From Streptomyces fulvorobeus (GTDB taxonomy: Bacteria; Actinomycetota; Actinomycetes; Streptomycetales; Streptomycetaceae), in NCBI RefSeq assembly GCF_013167895.1, contig NZ_BLWC01000001.1:4216001-4280000 (forward strand): DNA of 64,000 nucleotides, written 5' to 3'. Both the position numbers and the translations under genes were made by a program. Below are positions 8,874-20,600 of this stretch, piece by piece (position 1 is the first letter of the stretch; each line of letters starts with the position of its first letter). The notes under the pieces are model-generated. The model had not been told where the DNA came from and searched no databases. It saw only the letters and a program-made list of their open reading frames with translations.

Positions 8874-10472
8874 TCAGCCGCAGACGGTGCCCGCGGCCGG
8901 GACCCTGCCGTTCAGCAGGTAGCCTTCCACGGCCTTGCGCACGCAGGGGTTCCCGCTGTTGTACGCGCCGTGGCCCTCGCCCTTGTAGGTGAGTTCCACC
9001 CCCACGCCCTTGCCCAGCTCCCGGGCCATCGACTTCGCGCCCTCGTACGGGGTCGCCGGGTCGCCGGTTGTGCCGATGACGAGGACCGGCGCCGCTCCCG
9101 GGGCGCTGACGTCGGGGGTGTCCCAGGCGCCCGCGACGGGCCAGCCGGTGCAGCTCATCAGCCCCCAGCCCAGGTAGTCACCGAAGACGGGCGATGCCTT
9201 GCGGAAGTCGGGGAGGGCCGCCTTGGTCTGCCCGACCGTGAACCGCACCCTGGAGTCGGCGCAGCTGATCGCGGTGCTGGCCGCGTTGGAGTTGTCGTAA
9301 CGGCCGTCCTCGGAGCGTCCGTCCAGCGAGTCCGCGAGCGCCAGGAGCAGCCCGCCGTTGCCGCTTTCCGTCTCGTCCAGGGCCTGTTCGAGAAGCGGCC
9401 AGGTCTCCTGGGAGTACAGGGAGGACGCGATGCCGGTGGTGGCCTGGGTCTGCGTCAGCTGCCGTCCGCCCAGCCCCTCGACGGGCTTCTTGTCCAACTC
9501 GTCCAGCAGGTCGGCGATCCACCGCTCCACCTCCTTCCCCGTGGCGCCGGGGAGCTTGCAGTCGTCCCGTTCCGCGCAGTCCGCGGTGAAGTTGTCCAGG
9601 GCGAGCTGGAAGCCCTCGGCCTGGTCGAGCGAGGACTGCCGGGCGCTCTCGGCCGGATCGACCACCGCGTCCAGGACCGCCCTGCCGACCTTCTCGGGGA
9701 ACAGATGGGCGTAGACGCCGCCCAGTTCCGTGCCGTACGAGATGCCGAAGTAGTACAGCCTGTCGTCGTCGAGGACCTCGCGCATCAGATCCATGTCGCG
9801 GGCGGCGTTCGCCGTACCGACGTAGGCGAGTGTGGAGCCCGAGTTGTCCTCGCAGTCGGCGATGTAGGACTTCAGGCCGTCGATGTACGTCTTCTCCTCG
9901 GCCGCGTCGTCCGGAGTGGCGTCCTTGGCGTGGAGCTCGTCGAGCCCGGTGTCGTCGGAGCAGTCGACGCCCTCGCTGCGGCCCACCCCGCGTGGGTCGA
10001 AGCTCACCAGGTCGTAGCGGGTCCTGAGCTTGTCGTAGGCGGTACCGAAGGACGGCAGGGTGGCCACACCGGAGGCTCCCGGACCGCCGAAGTTGAAGAT
10101 GAGGGAGCCGATCCGCCGCTCCTGGTCGCGGGCCCTGCTCCGCACGAGTGCCAGTTCAACCGTCCTGCCGTCCGGCTTCGCGTAGTCGAGCGGGACGTCC
10201 ATGAACGTGCACTGCCAGACGGAGCCGCCGGGCAGCGGGGAGGGTGAGCCGCCGCCGCCCTGGGCCTCGTTGGGGGCAGGACACGGCTTCCAGTCGAGCT
10301 TCTGGGAGAACAGCTCGTCCGCCGTCGATGCGGGCGATGCGGTCGAGGCCGGTGAGGGCTTCGTACCCTCCGTACCGCCGCCCTCCGCACCCTCCGAGCA
10401 GGCCGCCAGGGGCAGCAGCACGGTGACGGCGGCGGCGAGGGCGGCGGCACGAAGGGCGGGGGAAGTCCTCAT
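8874..10472 (-). CDS. Secreted alpha/beta hydrolase, tripeptidyl-aminopeptidase (SlpD/E) type, lipoprotein
   Basis: 532-residue paralogue of the preceding gene, intact. Signal peptide MRTSPALRAAALAAAVTV with lipobox LLPLAAC, then a Ser/Thr/Pro linker. Hydrolase features: VPLDYAKPDGR, FNFGGPGASG (oxyanion region), nucleophile GISYGTELG, GTTGDPATPYEGA and GEGHGAYNSG, giving the Ser-Asp-His triad. Several Cys pairs fit an exported protein. The ATG at 10472 was chosen because it begins a textbook signal peptide; an upstream in-frame ATG would add 26 unlikely residues. Expected role is trimming of N-terminal tripeptides from extracellular proteins. It lies 85 nt downstream of the large membrane protein gene. 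Confidence 0.88.
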   Translation of the reverse strand: MRTSPALRAAALAAAVTVLLPLAACSEGAEGGGTEGTKPSPASTASPASTADELFSQKLDWKPCPAPNEAQGGGGSPSPLPGGSVWQCTFMDVPLDYAKPDGRTVELALVRSRARDQERRIGSLIFNFGGPGASGVATLPSFGTAYDKLRTRYDLVSFDPRGVGRSEGVDCSDDTGLDELHAKDATPDDAAEEKTYIDGLKSYIADCEDNSGSTLAYVGTANAARDMDLMREVLDDDRLYYFGISYGTELGGVYAHLFPEKVGRAVLDAVVDPAESARQSSLDQAEGFQLALDNFTADCAERDDCKLPGATGKEVERWIADLLDELDKKPVEGLGGRQLTQTQATTGIASSLYSQETWPLLEQALDETESGNGGLLLALADSLDGRSEDGRYDNSNAASTAISCADSRVRFTVGQTKAALPDFRKASPVFGDYLGWGLMSCTGWPVAGAWDTPDVSAPGAAPVLVIGTTGDPATPYEGAKSMARELGKGVGVELTYKGEGHGAYNSGNPCVRKAVEGYLLNGRVPAAGTVCG

Positions 10473-10557
10473 GAGCCCATCGTGCTGGGGTGCGCGGGAG
10501 CGCGCGCGGGGCGTGGGCCAAGCGGGTGGTGACGGCCGCTGCCGCCGCACGCCCCTC

Positions 10558-13326
10558 TCAGAGCTCGCCCTTGCGGGTCAGCTGGTTGAAGCAGATCCAG
10601 CCGGGAAGCACCGGCAGCCACAGCGTCATCACGCGGTACAGGAGGACGGCGGGCGCCGCGACCTCCTTGGGCAGGCCCACCGCGATGAGGCCCAGGGTCA
10701 GCGCTCCCTCGACCGCTCCCATACCTCCCGGGGTCGGTGCCGCCGATCCCAGCGCGTTGCCCGCGAGGAAGACGACCGCGATGCTCGCATAGCTGAGCTG
10801 GGGCACGTCCGGGCCGCTGAACGCCCGGATCGACGCGTCGAGACAGAGCACGAACAGGCCCGTCAGCAGCAGCATGCCGCCGATCCCGGTGAAGAGCTTC
10901 TGCGGGCGCTGCACCACGTCGAGCATGCGCGGGACGACCCCGGCGAACAGTGACCGCACCCGGGTCACCACGAACTTGCGCAGGAACGGGATCGCGGTCA
11001 CCACCAGCACGAGGACAGCGACCGTCAGGAGCCCGGCGATGACCGTCCGGGACGGTGTGAGCGAGTCAGGGGTCTTCTCGGTGCCGGTCAGATAACCGAA
11101 CAGGGCAAGCAGCAGGATGTGGCAGCCCAGCCCGAACAGCTGCGAGGCCCCGACACTCGCGACGGCGAGCCCGGGGCGCACTCCGGCGCGTTGCAGGAAG
11201 CGGGTGTTCAGTGCGACCCCGCCGACCGCGGCCGGGGCGACGATCTTCACGAACGACCCGGCGACCTGCGCCAGTACGGTCCTGCCGAAGGGCACCCGCT
11301 CCGGCACGAAGCCCAGCAGGCTCATCGCCGCGGCGATGTAACTGAGGGCGGAGAAGCCCAGCGCGGCGGCGACCCAGCCCCATTCGGCCTGCTCGACGAC
11401 GGTTCCGAAGTCGGCCTCGGTGACCTGCGAGATGAGGAAGTACGCGGCGATGGAACCGGCGATGCAGCTGAGCAGGGTGCGCGGCTTGATGCGTTCGAGA
11501 CGGACGGGTTCGACGGGGGCCTGCGGCCGGATCAGCAGCACCTGACGGCGGATCTGCGCGAGCAGGTCCTCCTCGCGCGCCTCGTCGAGCGCGTCGTCGA
11601 TCGCCCGCTTCTCCGCCTGCTTCTCGGTACGCAGCGACTTCCGCACGGACTTGCGGGCGCCGTTGCCGTCCGGTTCGGCGTCGGGTTCCCCGGCGTGCCT
11701 GGCGGCGTGCGAAGCCTCCACCACGGCCTCGCGCTCACGCTGCGAACGCTCCCGGGCGATCCTGCGCAGCGTCGCCCGGGTGGAGCGGCTGAGCGCGATC
11801 GGCTGGAGCAGCGGCAGCGAGTCGGCGACGGCGTCCGGGCCGAGCACGGCGAGCGCCCCGGCGACCGCCCTCTCCGCGCCCATCCGCAGTCCGGTGGTGG
11901 TGAGCAGCTGCGCGACGTCCATCCGCAGCACGAGGTCGCCCGCGGCGATCTCGCCGCCCCGCAGATCGGTGACGAACACCGTGCCGGAACGATCCACCAG
12001 AATCGCGTCCCCGGTGAGCCTGCGGTGGGCGATCCGCCGTGACTGGAGGGACTTCACCTGCCGCCAGGCGCCGCGCACGAGGTCGTCGGTGATCTCCTCG
12101 TCCGCCATCGCGTCCAGCGAGCGCCCGCCGATGTGCTCGTACACGAGCATCACGGCGTCGGGGCCGAGTTCGGAGGTGGCGATCAGCTTGGGGGCGTTGG
12201 CCCCGGCGGCGATCGCCGCGTACGCGAGCAGTGCCTCCTGCTCGAGTGCCTGCCGCAGCGACTGGATGGACCGGCGCTGGGTGATGCCGCGCAGGGTGAG
12301 CCTGCGCCAGGCCCGGTAGAAGAACCCCTGGGCCTGCTGTTCCCGGTCGACGACCGTCACATCGAGTGGTGGACCGTCCTCCAGGGTGACCTGGTACCGG
12401 CGGCCCCGGTCGTTGTGGTCGGGGTTGTCGGGGGTGTCGTCGGCGCGCATCGCCGCCACCGGGCGGAAGCCCACGTGACGCAGGCCGGCCATCAGGTGCT
12501 GGCCGGTCGGGCGGACGTTGGGCGAGCCGACCGCGTACACCGTCCCGTACGCCACGGTCCAGCCGATCAGCACGGTGAGGATGATCGAGAACGGGGTGGT
12601 GTAGCCGCCCACCAGCATCGCGAACGCGTCCAGGAGCAGCACCACCCACAGCACGACCCGCCAGCGCGGCCTCCGGGCCATCCCGACCGCCGTCATGTAC
12701 GCGATGACGGGGGCGAGGTAGCCGTGCACCGGGTCGCTGAGCGAGTCCCCTGGCTGGGGCTGGGTCAGGGCGTCCTGGATGGTGCCGGGGCCGGACCGCG
12801 CCACCCAGAGGTCGGTGGCGAGGGTGACTCCGTGGGCCAGTACGGCGGCGAGCACGCCGTCCGCGATGCGCAGCCCGTCACGTTTGACGAGCCGCTCGAT
12901 GGCGAAGGCGACGGGCACGAGCAGCACGGCGATGCTGGAGACCAGACCGGCGAGCTTGATCAGCAGGTCGGGAGCCTGGTCGGTGCCCTTGGTGATGTCG
13001 TCCTCGAGCCCCGTCGTGGTGCCCTGGGCGAACGCGGCGATGAAGAACAGCAGGACGATCGCGAGGACGCCGATGAGGAGCCGCATGAGGTCGGCGGGCC
13101 GGTGCACCCGGGCGGGGAGCAGCGGTTCGTCGCCCGAGACGCGGTCGGTCAGCTCCTCGCTCGCGGTCGAGAGCGTCGACCCGGCGGCCTCACCGGATGC
13201 CCGGTCACCGGAGCCCTGGCCCGGCGCGTCCGGGCGGGGCCCGGCATCAGAGGCGTCCGCCGCCTTCGGTGGCTGCACGCCCTGCTCCTTCGTCGCCTCT
13301 GGTTGGTCTTCGTGTTCTCGTATCAC
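10558..13326 (-). CDS. Lysylphosphatidylglycerol-synthase/flippase-type membrane protein with degenerate kinase-like domain
   Basis: 922-residue membrane protein. Residues 1-~80 are a charged, disordered cytosolic tail. An N-terminal group of about six membrane segments follows (residues ~80-265). A soluble region at ~300-500 resembles a degenerate ABC1/aminoglycoside-kinase fold (VYEHIGGRSLD, then IAHRRLTGDAILVDRSG, a catalytic-loop-like stretch in which the usual HRD/HGD is altered). After a charged coiled stretch, a second block of about eight membrane segments carries LPG_synthase_TM (MprF/AglD, UPF0104) signatures: GSFVKIVAPAAVGG and GSAAPTPGGMGAVEGAL. This C-terminal family includes lipid flippases, so lipid or polyprenyl-glycan translocation is plausible. 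Start GTG. Divergent from the alkyltransferase-like gene. Confidence 0.75.
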   Translation of the reverse strand: MIREHEDQPEATKEQGVQPPKAADASDAGPRPDAPGQGSGDRASGEAAGSTLSTASEELTDRVSGDEPLLPARVHRPADLMRLLIGVLAIVLLFFIAAFAQGTTTGLEDDITKGTDQAPDLLIKLAGLVSSIAVLLVPVAFAIERLVKRDGLRIADGVLAAVLAHGVTLATDLWVARSGPGTIQDALTQPQPGDSLSDPVHGYLAPVIAYMTAVGMARRPRWRVVLWVVLLLDAFAMLVGGYTTPFSIILTVLIGWTVAYGTVYAVGSPNVRPTGQHLMAGLRHVGFRPVAAMRADDTPDNPDHNDRGRRYQVTLEDGPPLDVTVVDREQQAQGFFYRAWRRLTLRGITQRRSIQSLRQALEQEALLAYAAIAAGANAPKLIATSELGPDAVMLVYEHIGGRSLDAMADEEITDDLVRGAWRQVKSLQSRRIAHRRLTGDAILVDRSGTVFVTDLRGGEIAAGDLVLRMDVAQLLTTTGLRMGAERAVAGALAVLGPDAVADSLPLLQPIALSRSTRATLRRIARERSQREREAVVEASHAARHAGEPDAEPDGNGARKSVRKSLRTEKQAEKRAIDDALDEAREEDLLAQIRRQVLLIRPQAPVEPVRLERIKPRTLLSCIAGSIAAYFLISQVTEADFGTVVEQAEWGWVAAALGFSALSYIAAAMSLLGFVPERVPFGRTVLAQVAGSFVKIVAPAAVGGVALNTRFLQRAGVRPGLAVASVGASQLFGLGCHILLLALFGYLTGTEKTPDSLTPSRTVIAGLLTVAVLVLVVTAIPFLRKFVVTRVRSLFAGVVPRMLDVVQRPQKLFTGIGGMLLLTGLFVLCLDASIRAFSGPDVPQLSYASIAVVFLAGNALGSAAPTPGGMGAVEGALTLGLIAVGLPKEVAAPAVLLYRVMTLWLPVLPGWICFNQLTRKGEL

Positions 13327-13499
13327 CGGTCACCGCCCGCATGATGGTGGCACGGCCTGTGGACAGAGGGGGGCATCAGGGTGCATCGCGTAGGCGCGCG
13401 AAGCGCAAAATACCCCTCTTCGCGCGCACGCACACGCGCTGTCACCGGGAGAACACGGCCGGGGGTCCGTTGTCGGTGGCATACGGCAGGATGGGCCGG

Positions 13500-13910
13500 A
13501 TGAGCGAGAACCGGATCAGCGGTGGGACGGCCGAGCCGACCGGCGACGCCCTGCCGGAGTACGCGGAGCGGGTCCTCGACGTCGCCGACCTCATCCCGCC
13601 CGGCCGCGTCATGACGTACGGCGACGTCGCCGAGTGGCTCGGTGAGGGCGGCCCGCGACAGGTCGGCCGGGTGATGGCGCTGTACGGCTCCGCGGTGCCG
13701 TGGTGGCGGGTGGTACGGGCCGACGGGGCGCTGCTGCCGGGCCACGAACTGCGGGCCATGGACCACTACCGCGAGGAGGGCACCGCGCTGCGCGAGGCTC
13801 CGCGCGGTGCGGAGGGTCACCTTCCGCGCCTCGACATGAAGCGTGCGAGATGGGACGGCGGCACGGGCGCGACCGGTGGCCGCGGCGAGGGCGAGGAAGC
13901 TCACATCTGA
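13500..13910 (+). CDS. Alkyltransferase-like (ATL) O6-alkylguanine DNA-binding protein
   Basis: 136-residue protein of the MGMT/Ogt fold: VADLIPPGRVMTYGDVAEWLG is the helix-turn-helix/arginine-finger region and PRQVGRVMA follows. The active-site segment, PCHR in true methyltransferases, reads VPWWRVVR, so the acceptor cysteine is replaced by tryptophan. ATL proteins bind O6-alkylguanine without repairing it and hand the lesion to nucleotide-excision repair. The ATG at 13500 was chosen; another ATG lies three codons upstream. The orthologous position near moeZ in mycobacteria is also held by an MGMT-like gene. The Gly-rich tail is probably disordered. Confidence 0.85.
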   Translation: MSENRISGGTAEPTGDALPEYAERVLDVADLIPPGRVMTYGDVAEWLGEGGPRQVGRVMALYGSAVPWWRVVRADGALLPGHELRAMDHYREEGTALREAPRGAEGHLPRLDMKRARWDGGTGATGGRGEGEEAHI

Positions 13911-14209
13911 CAGCTTCGGCCATCCGCGCGTCCCATGGGCGGTGCCGGGCCCGCAGGGGGCACGCGTCGGTTCCACGGTGCTCCGCGCCGTCCCGAGCGG
14001 CCGGACACGTGACGAGGGACGCAGCGGACCCGCTGCGTGCCGGGCCGCGGCTGGCGTAGCGTCGTTCACCCGAGGCACACCCCGTCCTCTCGTCGTAGCG
14101 AGGAGCGGGCCCCTGCGCGGACCGCGGCAGGCGGCCACCCGCAGCAGCACGATCACCCGCATCCGTCACACCCGCACACCGAGTACACCCACCAGGACCG
14201 GCGACCCAC

Positions 14210-17200
14210 GTGAGCTCCTCCTCTTCCACCCGGCACAGTCCGCACCGCCAGGCCAGGCGGGGGACGCCGGGCGCGTACCGACTGGTGCGCACCCCGCCGG
14301 GCTCGGTGGGCCCCCTCTCCTGGACGCAGGCCAGCGCGCCGTGGTTGACCACCCGGGGGGCCGCTCCTGGTGCTCGCGGGACCCGGTACGGGTAAGACGA
14401 CGACGCTCGTCGAGGCGGTCGCCGCGAAGGTCTCCGGCGGGACCGATCCGGCGCGCATCCTCGTCCTCACCTTCAGCCGTAAGGCCGCGGTGGAGCTCCG
14501 CGACCGGATGGCGGCCCGCCTCGGCGCCGCCCGGGGGCCGCAGGCCACCACCTTCCACTCCTACTGCTACGCCCTGGTCCGGGCCCACCAGGACGCCGAT
14601 CTGTTCGCCGACCCCCTGCGCCTCCTCTCCGGCCCGGAGCAGGACGTGACCGTCCGTGAGCTGCTCGCCGGTCAGGCCGACCTCCAGTCGCAGGGCCTCC
14701 CCCATGTCCGCTGGCCCGACGAACTGCGGGCCTGCCTGACCACGCGCGGCTTCGCCGACGAGGTCCGGGCGGTGCTGGCGCGCAGCCGGGAGCTGGGCCT
14801 CGGCCCGGACGCCCTCGGCGCCTTCGCCCGGCGTACGGGCCGTCCGGACTGGAGCGCGGCGGCGCAGTTCCTCGCGGAGTACCTGGACGTCCTGGACGCG
14901 CAGGGAGTCCTGGACTACGCGGAGCTGGTGCACCGGGCGGTGCTGCTCGCGGAGCGCCCCGAGGTGTCGGCCGTGCTGGCGGAGCGGTACGACGCGGTCT
15001 TCGTCGACGAGTACCAGGACACGGACCCCTCGCAGGTACGGCTGCTGCGCGCGCTCGCCGGGAACCGGGGGGGCGTGCCGGGGGCCGGCGGCGGGCGGAC
15101 CCTGATCGCGTTCGGCGACCCGGACCAGTCGATCTACACCTTCCGCGGCGCCGACGTGAACGGCATCCTCGAATTCCCGGACGCCTTCCCCCGTGGCGAC
15201 GGAGCGCCGGCGCCCGTCGCCGTCCTCACCACCTCGCGCCGCTCGGGGGCCGGACTGCTCGAAGCGACCCGCCTGCTCACCCGCCGGATGCCGCTCACCC
15301 GGCTGCCCTCGGAGAAGGTGCGCGCCCACCGAGAGCTCACGGCTGTCCGGGAGGGCGGCCGGGTGGAGGCGTACACCTACCCGACCGCGTCGGCGGAGCT
15401 CGACAACATCGCGGACCTGCTGCGCCGGGCGCACCTGGAGGACGGTGTGCCGTGGAGCGAGATGGCGGTTCTGGTACGGGCCGGAGGGCGCTCGATCCCG
15501 TCCGTGCGCCGCGCCCTCACCTCGGCGGGCGTCCCCCTGGAGGTGGCGGGTGAAGACCTCCCGCTGCGCCACGAGCCCGCGGTCGCCCCGCTGCTGACCG
15601 CGCTCCGCACGGTCGCGACGGCGGCCCTGAACGGGCCGGCGGCGGCTCAGACTGCCGCCCCGGCCCATGCCCCGGCCGCCCCCCCGGCTCAGGCTCCGGC
15701 ATCGGCCCCGGCTTCCGAAGAGCCCCCCGGAGCCGGGGACGGCGTGCCCGCTTCCGATGCGCCCTCCTGGCTCGACACCGAGACCGCCCTCACCCTCCTC
15801 ACGTCCCCCCTCGGCTCGATGGACGCCGCCGATCTGCGGCGCCTCGGCCGCGCCCTGCGGGACGAGGAGCGGGCCGCGGGCAACCGCGTACCGCCGCCCT
15901 CCGGCGAACTGCTGGCCCGGGCCCTCGCCGAACCCGAACGCCTCGTCACGCACGACCCGTCCTACGCCCGCGGCGCCCAGCGCCTGGGCGCCCTCCTGCG
16001 CAAGGCCCGCGAACTCCTGGAAGGCGGCGGCACGGCGGAGGAGGCCCTCTGGGTGCTCTGGGACGGCACCCCGTGGCCGGGTCGGCTCGAACGGTCCGCC
16101 CTGCGCGGCGGCCCGGCCGGCCGCAACGCGGACCGGGACCTCGACGCCGTCTGCGCCCTCTTCGACACGGCGGCCCGCGCCGAGGAGCGCACCGGGGGAC
16201 GCGGCGCGCTCAACTTCCTGGAGGAGGTCGACGCCCAGGACATCGCCGCGGACACCCTCTCCCGGCGTGTGGTGCGGCCCGACGCCGTACGCCTGATGAC
16301 GGCGCACCGCTCCAAGGGCCTGGAGTGGCGCCTCGTCGTGGTCGCCGGTGCGCAGGAGGGCCTCTGGCCCGACCTGCGGCGCCGGGGATCACTCCTGGAA
16401 GCGGACAGGATCGGCCGGGACGGCCTCGCCGAACCCCTCACCCCGGGTGCGCTCCTCGCCGAGGAACGCAGGCTCTTCTACGTCGCCGCGACCCGCGCCA
16501 GGGACCGTCTCGTCGTCACGGCGGTCAAGGCCCCGGCCGACGACGGCGACCAGCCTTCGCGCTTCCTCACCGAGCTCGGTGTCGAGCCCCGGGACGTCGC
16601 GGGACGCCCCCGACGTCCCCTGGCCGTCGCCGCGCTCGTCGCCGAGCTCCGGGCCACCACCGTCGACCCCGCGGCATCCGGCACCCTGCGCGAGGCCGCC
16701 GCCCACCGGCTCGCCCGCCTCGCCGCGCTGACCGACGAGGAGGGCCAGCCCCTTGTCCCGGCGGCCCATCCGTACCGCTGGTGGGGGCTGGACGAACCGA
16801 CCCGCTCGGCCGTCCCCCTGCGTGACCGCGACCACCCCGTCGCGCTGTCCGGCAGCGCGCTCGACCAGCTGGCCAACACCTGTGCGCTCCAGTGGTTCCT
16901 GGGCCGCGAGGTGAAGGCCGACGCCCCGGCGACCGCCGCCCAGGGCTTCGGCAACGTCGTCCACGTCCTGGCGGACGAGGTCGCCTCCGGCCGCACCCCG
17001 GCCGACCTGGACGTCCTGATGGAGCGGCTGGACTCCGTCTGGAACGGCCTGGCCTTCGACGCACCCTGGAAGTCCGGGCAGGAGAAGGAGCACGCCCGCG
17101 CCGCACTCGAACGCTTCCTGCGCTGGCACGTCATGGACCGCGCGGGCCGCACCCCGGTCGCGAGCGAGCACGACTTCGACGTGACGCTCGAAGCGGGGGA

Positions 17201-17639
17201 GTACGCGGTACGCGTCCGGGGCTCCATGGACCGCGTCGAGAAGGACGCGGAGGGCCGGGCCTACGTCGTCGACTTCAAGACCGGGAAGGCGTCGCCGACC
17301 AGGGAGGAGGTGGCCGCCCACCCCCAGCTCGCCGTGTACCAGCTGGCCGTCCGGGAAGGCGCGCTCGACGAGGTCTTCGACGGACAGCGGCCGGAATCCG
17401 GCGGCGCCGAGCTCGTACAGCTGCGCCTGCCCGCTCCCAAGAAGGAGGGCGGCGACGCCCTTCCCCGCGTACAGGCACAGGAACCCCTGTCCGGGGAGTG
17501 GGTCCCCGATCTGCTGGCGACGGCGGCGGGCCGGGTCCTGGACGAACGCTTCACCCCCTCGACCGGCCAGCACTGCGCGCACTGCGCCTTCCGAGCCTCG
17601 TGCAGCGCGCAGCCGGAGGGCCGCCAGGTCGTGGACTGA
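14210..17639 (+). CDS. adnA: AdnA-like ATP-dependent helicase-nuclease subunit (two apparent frameshifts)
   Basis: About 1143 residues when two one-base gaps are repaired. SF1 UvrD-type motor: AGPGTGKTTT (Walker A), FVDEYQDTDPSQ (Walker B), FGDPDQSIYTFRGAD, LMTAHRSKGLEW and FYVAATRARDRL. The C-terminus is a RecB/Cas4-type nuclease with VVDFKTGK, and cysteines (NTCALQWF, then CAHCAFRASC) spaced as in AddB-type Fe-S nucleases. AdnA and AdnB form the actinobacterial double-strand-break resecting machine. From the GTG at 14210 the frame needs one C in the run 14311-14315 and one G in the run 14355-14360 to join LVRTPPGSVGP to LDAGQRAVVDHPGG and then LLVLAGPGTGKT. A Pro/Ala insert near residue 430 is a linker. 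Confidence 0.85.
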
Positions 17640-17695
17640 GCGCGGGCGGACGTGCTCGCCGCACGCTGTCAGTGGGTCCGGTTAGCCTCTCTGGA

Positions 17696-20600
17696 GTGTC
17701 CTCACGTATCAGCGATCCCGAGGAGCTCAAGGAGCTGCTCGGGATTCCGTTCACCCCGGAGCAGACGGCCTGCATCACCGCGCCGCCGGCTCCGCAGGTG
17801 ATCGTGGCCGGAGCCGGGTCCGGGAAGACCACGGTGATGGCGGCGCGCGTCGTCTGGCTGGTCGGCACCGGACAGGTCGCCCCCGAGCAGGTGCTCGGGC
17901 TCACCTTCACGAACAAGGCGGCGGGCGAGCTCGCCGAGCGGGTCCGCAAGGCCCTGGTGGCCGCGGGAGTCACCGACCCGGACGTCATCGACCCGGACAA
18001 CCCCCCGGGCGAACCGAGCATCTCGACGTACCACGCCTTCGCCGGCCGGCTGCTGACCGAGCACGGACTGCGCATCGGACTCGAACCCACCACGCGGCTC
18101 CTCGCCGACGCCACCCGCTACCAGCTCGCCGCCCGCGTACTGCGCGCGGCCCCGGGCCCCTATCCGGCACTGACCAGGTCGTTCCCCACCCTGGTGAGCG
18201 ATCTGCTGGCGCTCGACGCCGAGCTCGCCGAGCACCTCGTACGCCCCGAACAGCTCGCGGAGTACGACACCGAGCTGCTCCGGACCCTCGAAACGGCCAA
18301 GCTCAGCAACGCCGAGCTGCGCAGGCTTCCGGAGACCGCCGAGGCCCGCCGGGAGCTGCTCGACCTGACCGTGCGCTACCGGGACGCCAAGCGCAGCCGC
18401 GACCTCCTGGACTTCGGCGACCAGATCGCGCTCTCCGCCGAGCTGGCGCTCACCCGGCCCGAGGTCGGCGCACTCCTGCGTGAGGAGTTCCGGGTCGTCC
18501 TGCTCGACGAGTACCAGGACACGTCCGTCGCCCAGCGGCTCCTCCTCTCGTCCCTGTTCGGCGGGCACGAGGCGGGAGCGGCGGGCCACGCCGTGACCGC
18601 CGTCGGCGACCCCTGCCAGGCGATCTACGGCTGGCGCGGAGCCTCCGTGGCCAACCTCGACGACTTCCCGGCACACTTCCCGCACGCCGACGGCACCCCC
18701 GCCACCCGGTACTCGCTCAGCGAGAACCGCCGCAGCGGCGGCCGCCTCCTCCACCTCGCCAACGGCCTCGCCGACCCGCTGCGCGCCATGCACGAAGGCG
18801 TCGAGGCGCTGCGCCCCGCCCCCGGCGCCGAGCACGACGGGACCGTGCGCTGTGCCCTGCTGCGCACCCACACGGAGGAGATCGCGTGGCTCGCCGACTC
18901 GATCGCCCACCTCGTGGCGACGGGCAGGGCACCCGGGGAGATCGCCATCCTGTGCCGCACCGCCGGCGACTTCGCGCAGATCCAGGCCGCGCTGGTCGAC
19001 CGGGACATCCCCGTGGAGGTCGTCGGGCTGTCCGGGCTGCTGCACCTGCCGGAGGTCGCCGACCTCGTCGCCGTCTGCGAGGTCCTCCAGGACCCGGGGG
19101 CCAACGCCTCCCTGGTCCGGCTGCTCACCGGACCGCGCTGGCGGATCGGCCCCCGCGACCTCGCCCTCCTGGGCCGCCGGGCCCGCCTCCTGGTGCACCG
19201 GGCCGCACACGAGGAGGACGCCGACCCTGACCGCCGCCTCGCCGAGGCCGTCGAAGGCATCGACCCGGCCGAGGTGATCTCCCTCGCCGACGCCCTCGAC
19301 ACCTTCCTGGCATCGGGCGGCGCCGAGGACGACGGCCTGCCGTTCTCCGCCGAGGCCCGCGTCCGCTTCGCCAGGCTCGCCGCCGAACTGCGCGACCTGC
19401 GCCGCTCCCTGGCCGACCCCCTCATGGACGTGCTGCACCGGGTCCTCGCCACCACCGGTCTGGAGGTCGAACTCTCCGCCTCACCGCAAGCCCTGGCCGC
19501 CCGCCGCCGGGAGACCCTGAGCAACTTCCTGGACACAGCGGCAGGGTTCGCCTCGGTCGACGGCGAAGCCACGCTGCTCGCCTTCCTCGGCTACCTGCGC
19601 ACCGCGGCGCAGTACGAGAAGGGGCTGGACAACGCCCTGCCGGGCGGTGAGAACACCGTCAAGGTCCTCACCGCGCACAAGTCCAAGGGCCTGGAGTGGG
19701 ACGTCGTCGCGGTGCCCGGGCTGGTCACCGGACAGTTCCCGAGCGGTCAGACCCGGGACTCCTGGACCTCCCAGTCCAAGGTCCTGCCGCACGCCCTGCG
19801 CGGTGACACGGCCACGCTCCCGGTGGTGCGCTCCTGGGACGCCAGGGGGCTCAAGGAGTTCAAGGAGGAGATGAAGGAGCATCAGCGGACCGAGGAGCTC
19901 CGCCTCGGTTACGTCACCTTCACGCGTCCGCGTTCGCTCCTGCTCGGCTCCGGCCACTGGTGGGGACCCACCCAGAAGAAGACCCGCGGCCCGTCCGACT
20001 TCCTGGACGCGCTGTACGAGCACTGCGCCGCCGGGTACGGCGAGATCGAGGTCTGGGCCGACGAACCGGCCGAGGGCGAGGAGAATCCCGCCTTTCAGGA
20101 CAGGGACACCGACCAGGCGTGGCCGCTGCCGCTGGACGAGGCGGCCACAGCCCGCCGCCGCGCGGCCAGGGACACGGTGCTGGCCCACCTGGAGGCACTG
20201 GCCGCCGCCGGTCCCGTACCGGACGTCTACGACCACGACGTCCGGCAGCCGGCGGCCACCGGACGCGAGGTGCCGGGCGGTGCCCCCGCCGGGGCGTACG
20301 ACGCCACAGGCGACCCGGTCGCCCCGGACGCCTGGTCCGATGATCCGTTCCCGGACGGGGAGCCGTATCCCGACGAGGCCGCGGACTGGGACACCCTCGC
20401 CACCGAACCGTCAGAAGCCCTCGCACCGCCACCCCCCTCGGCACCAGAGGGCCCGCACGTCCCGGCGGCCCGCGCTCCCGTGGACACCGAGACAGCCCCC
20501 ACCCCGGAGGAGTCCCGCGCCCTCGCCTCCTGGGACCGCGATCTCGAAGCACTCACCGGTGAGCTGCGCCGTGCCCGCGCCACCGTCCGTGACGTCGTCG

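Noticed and set aside
16892..17695. N-terminal extension of AdnB into adnA
   Set aside because: The extension is an out-of-frame reading of the AdnA nuclease domain; the GTG at 17696 starts the conserved helicase.
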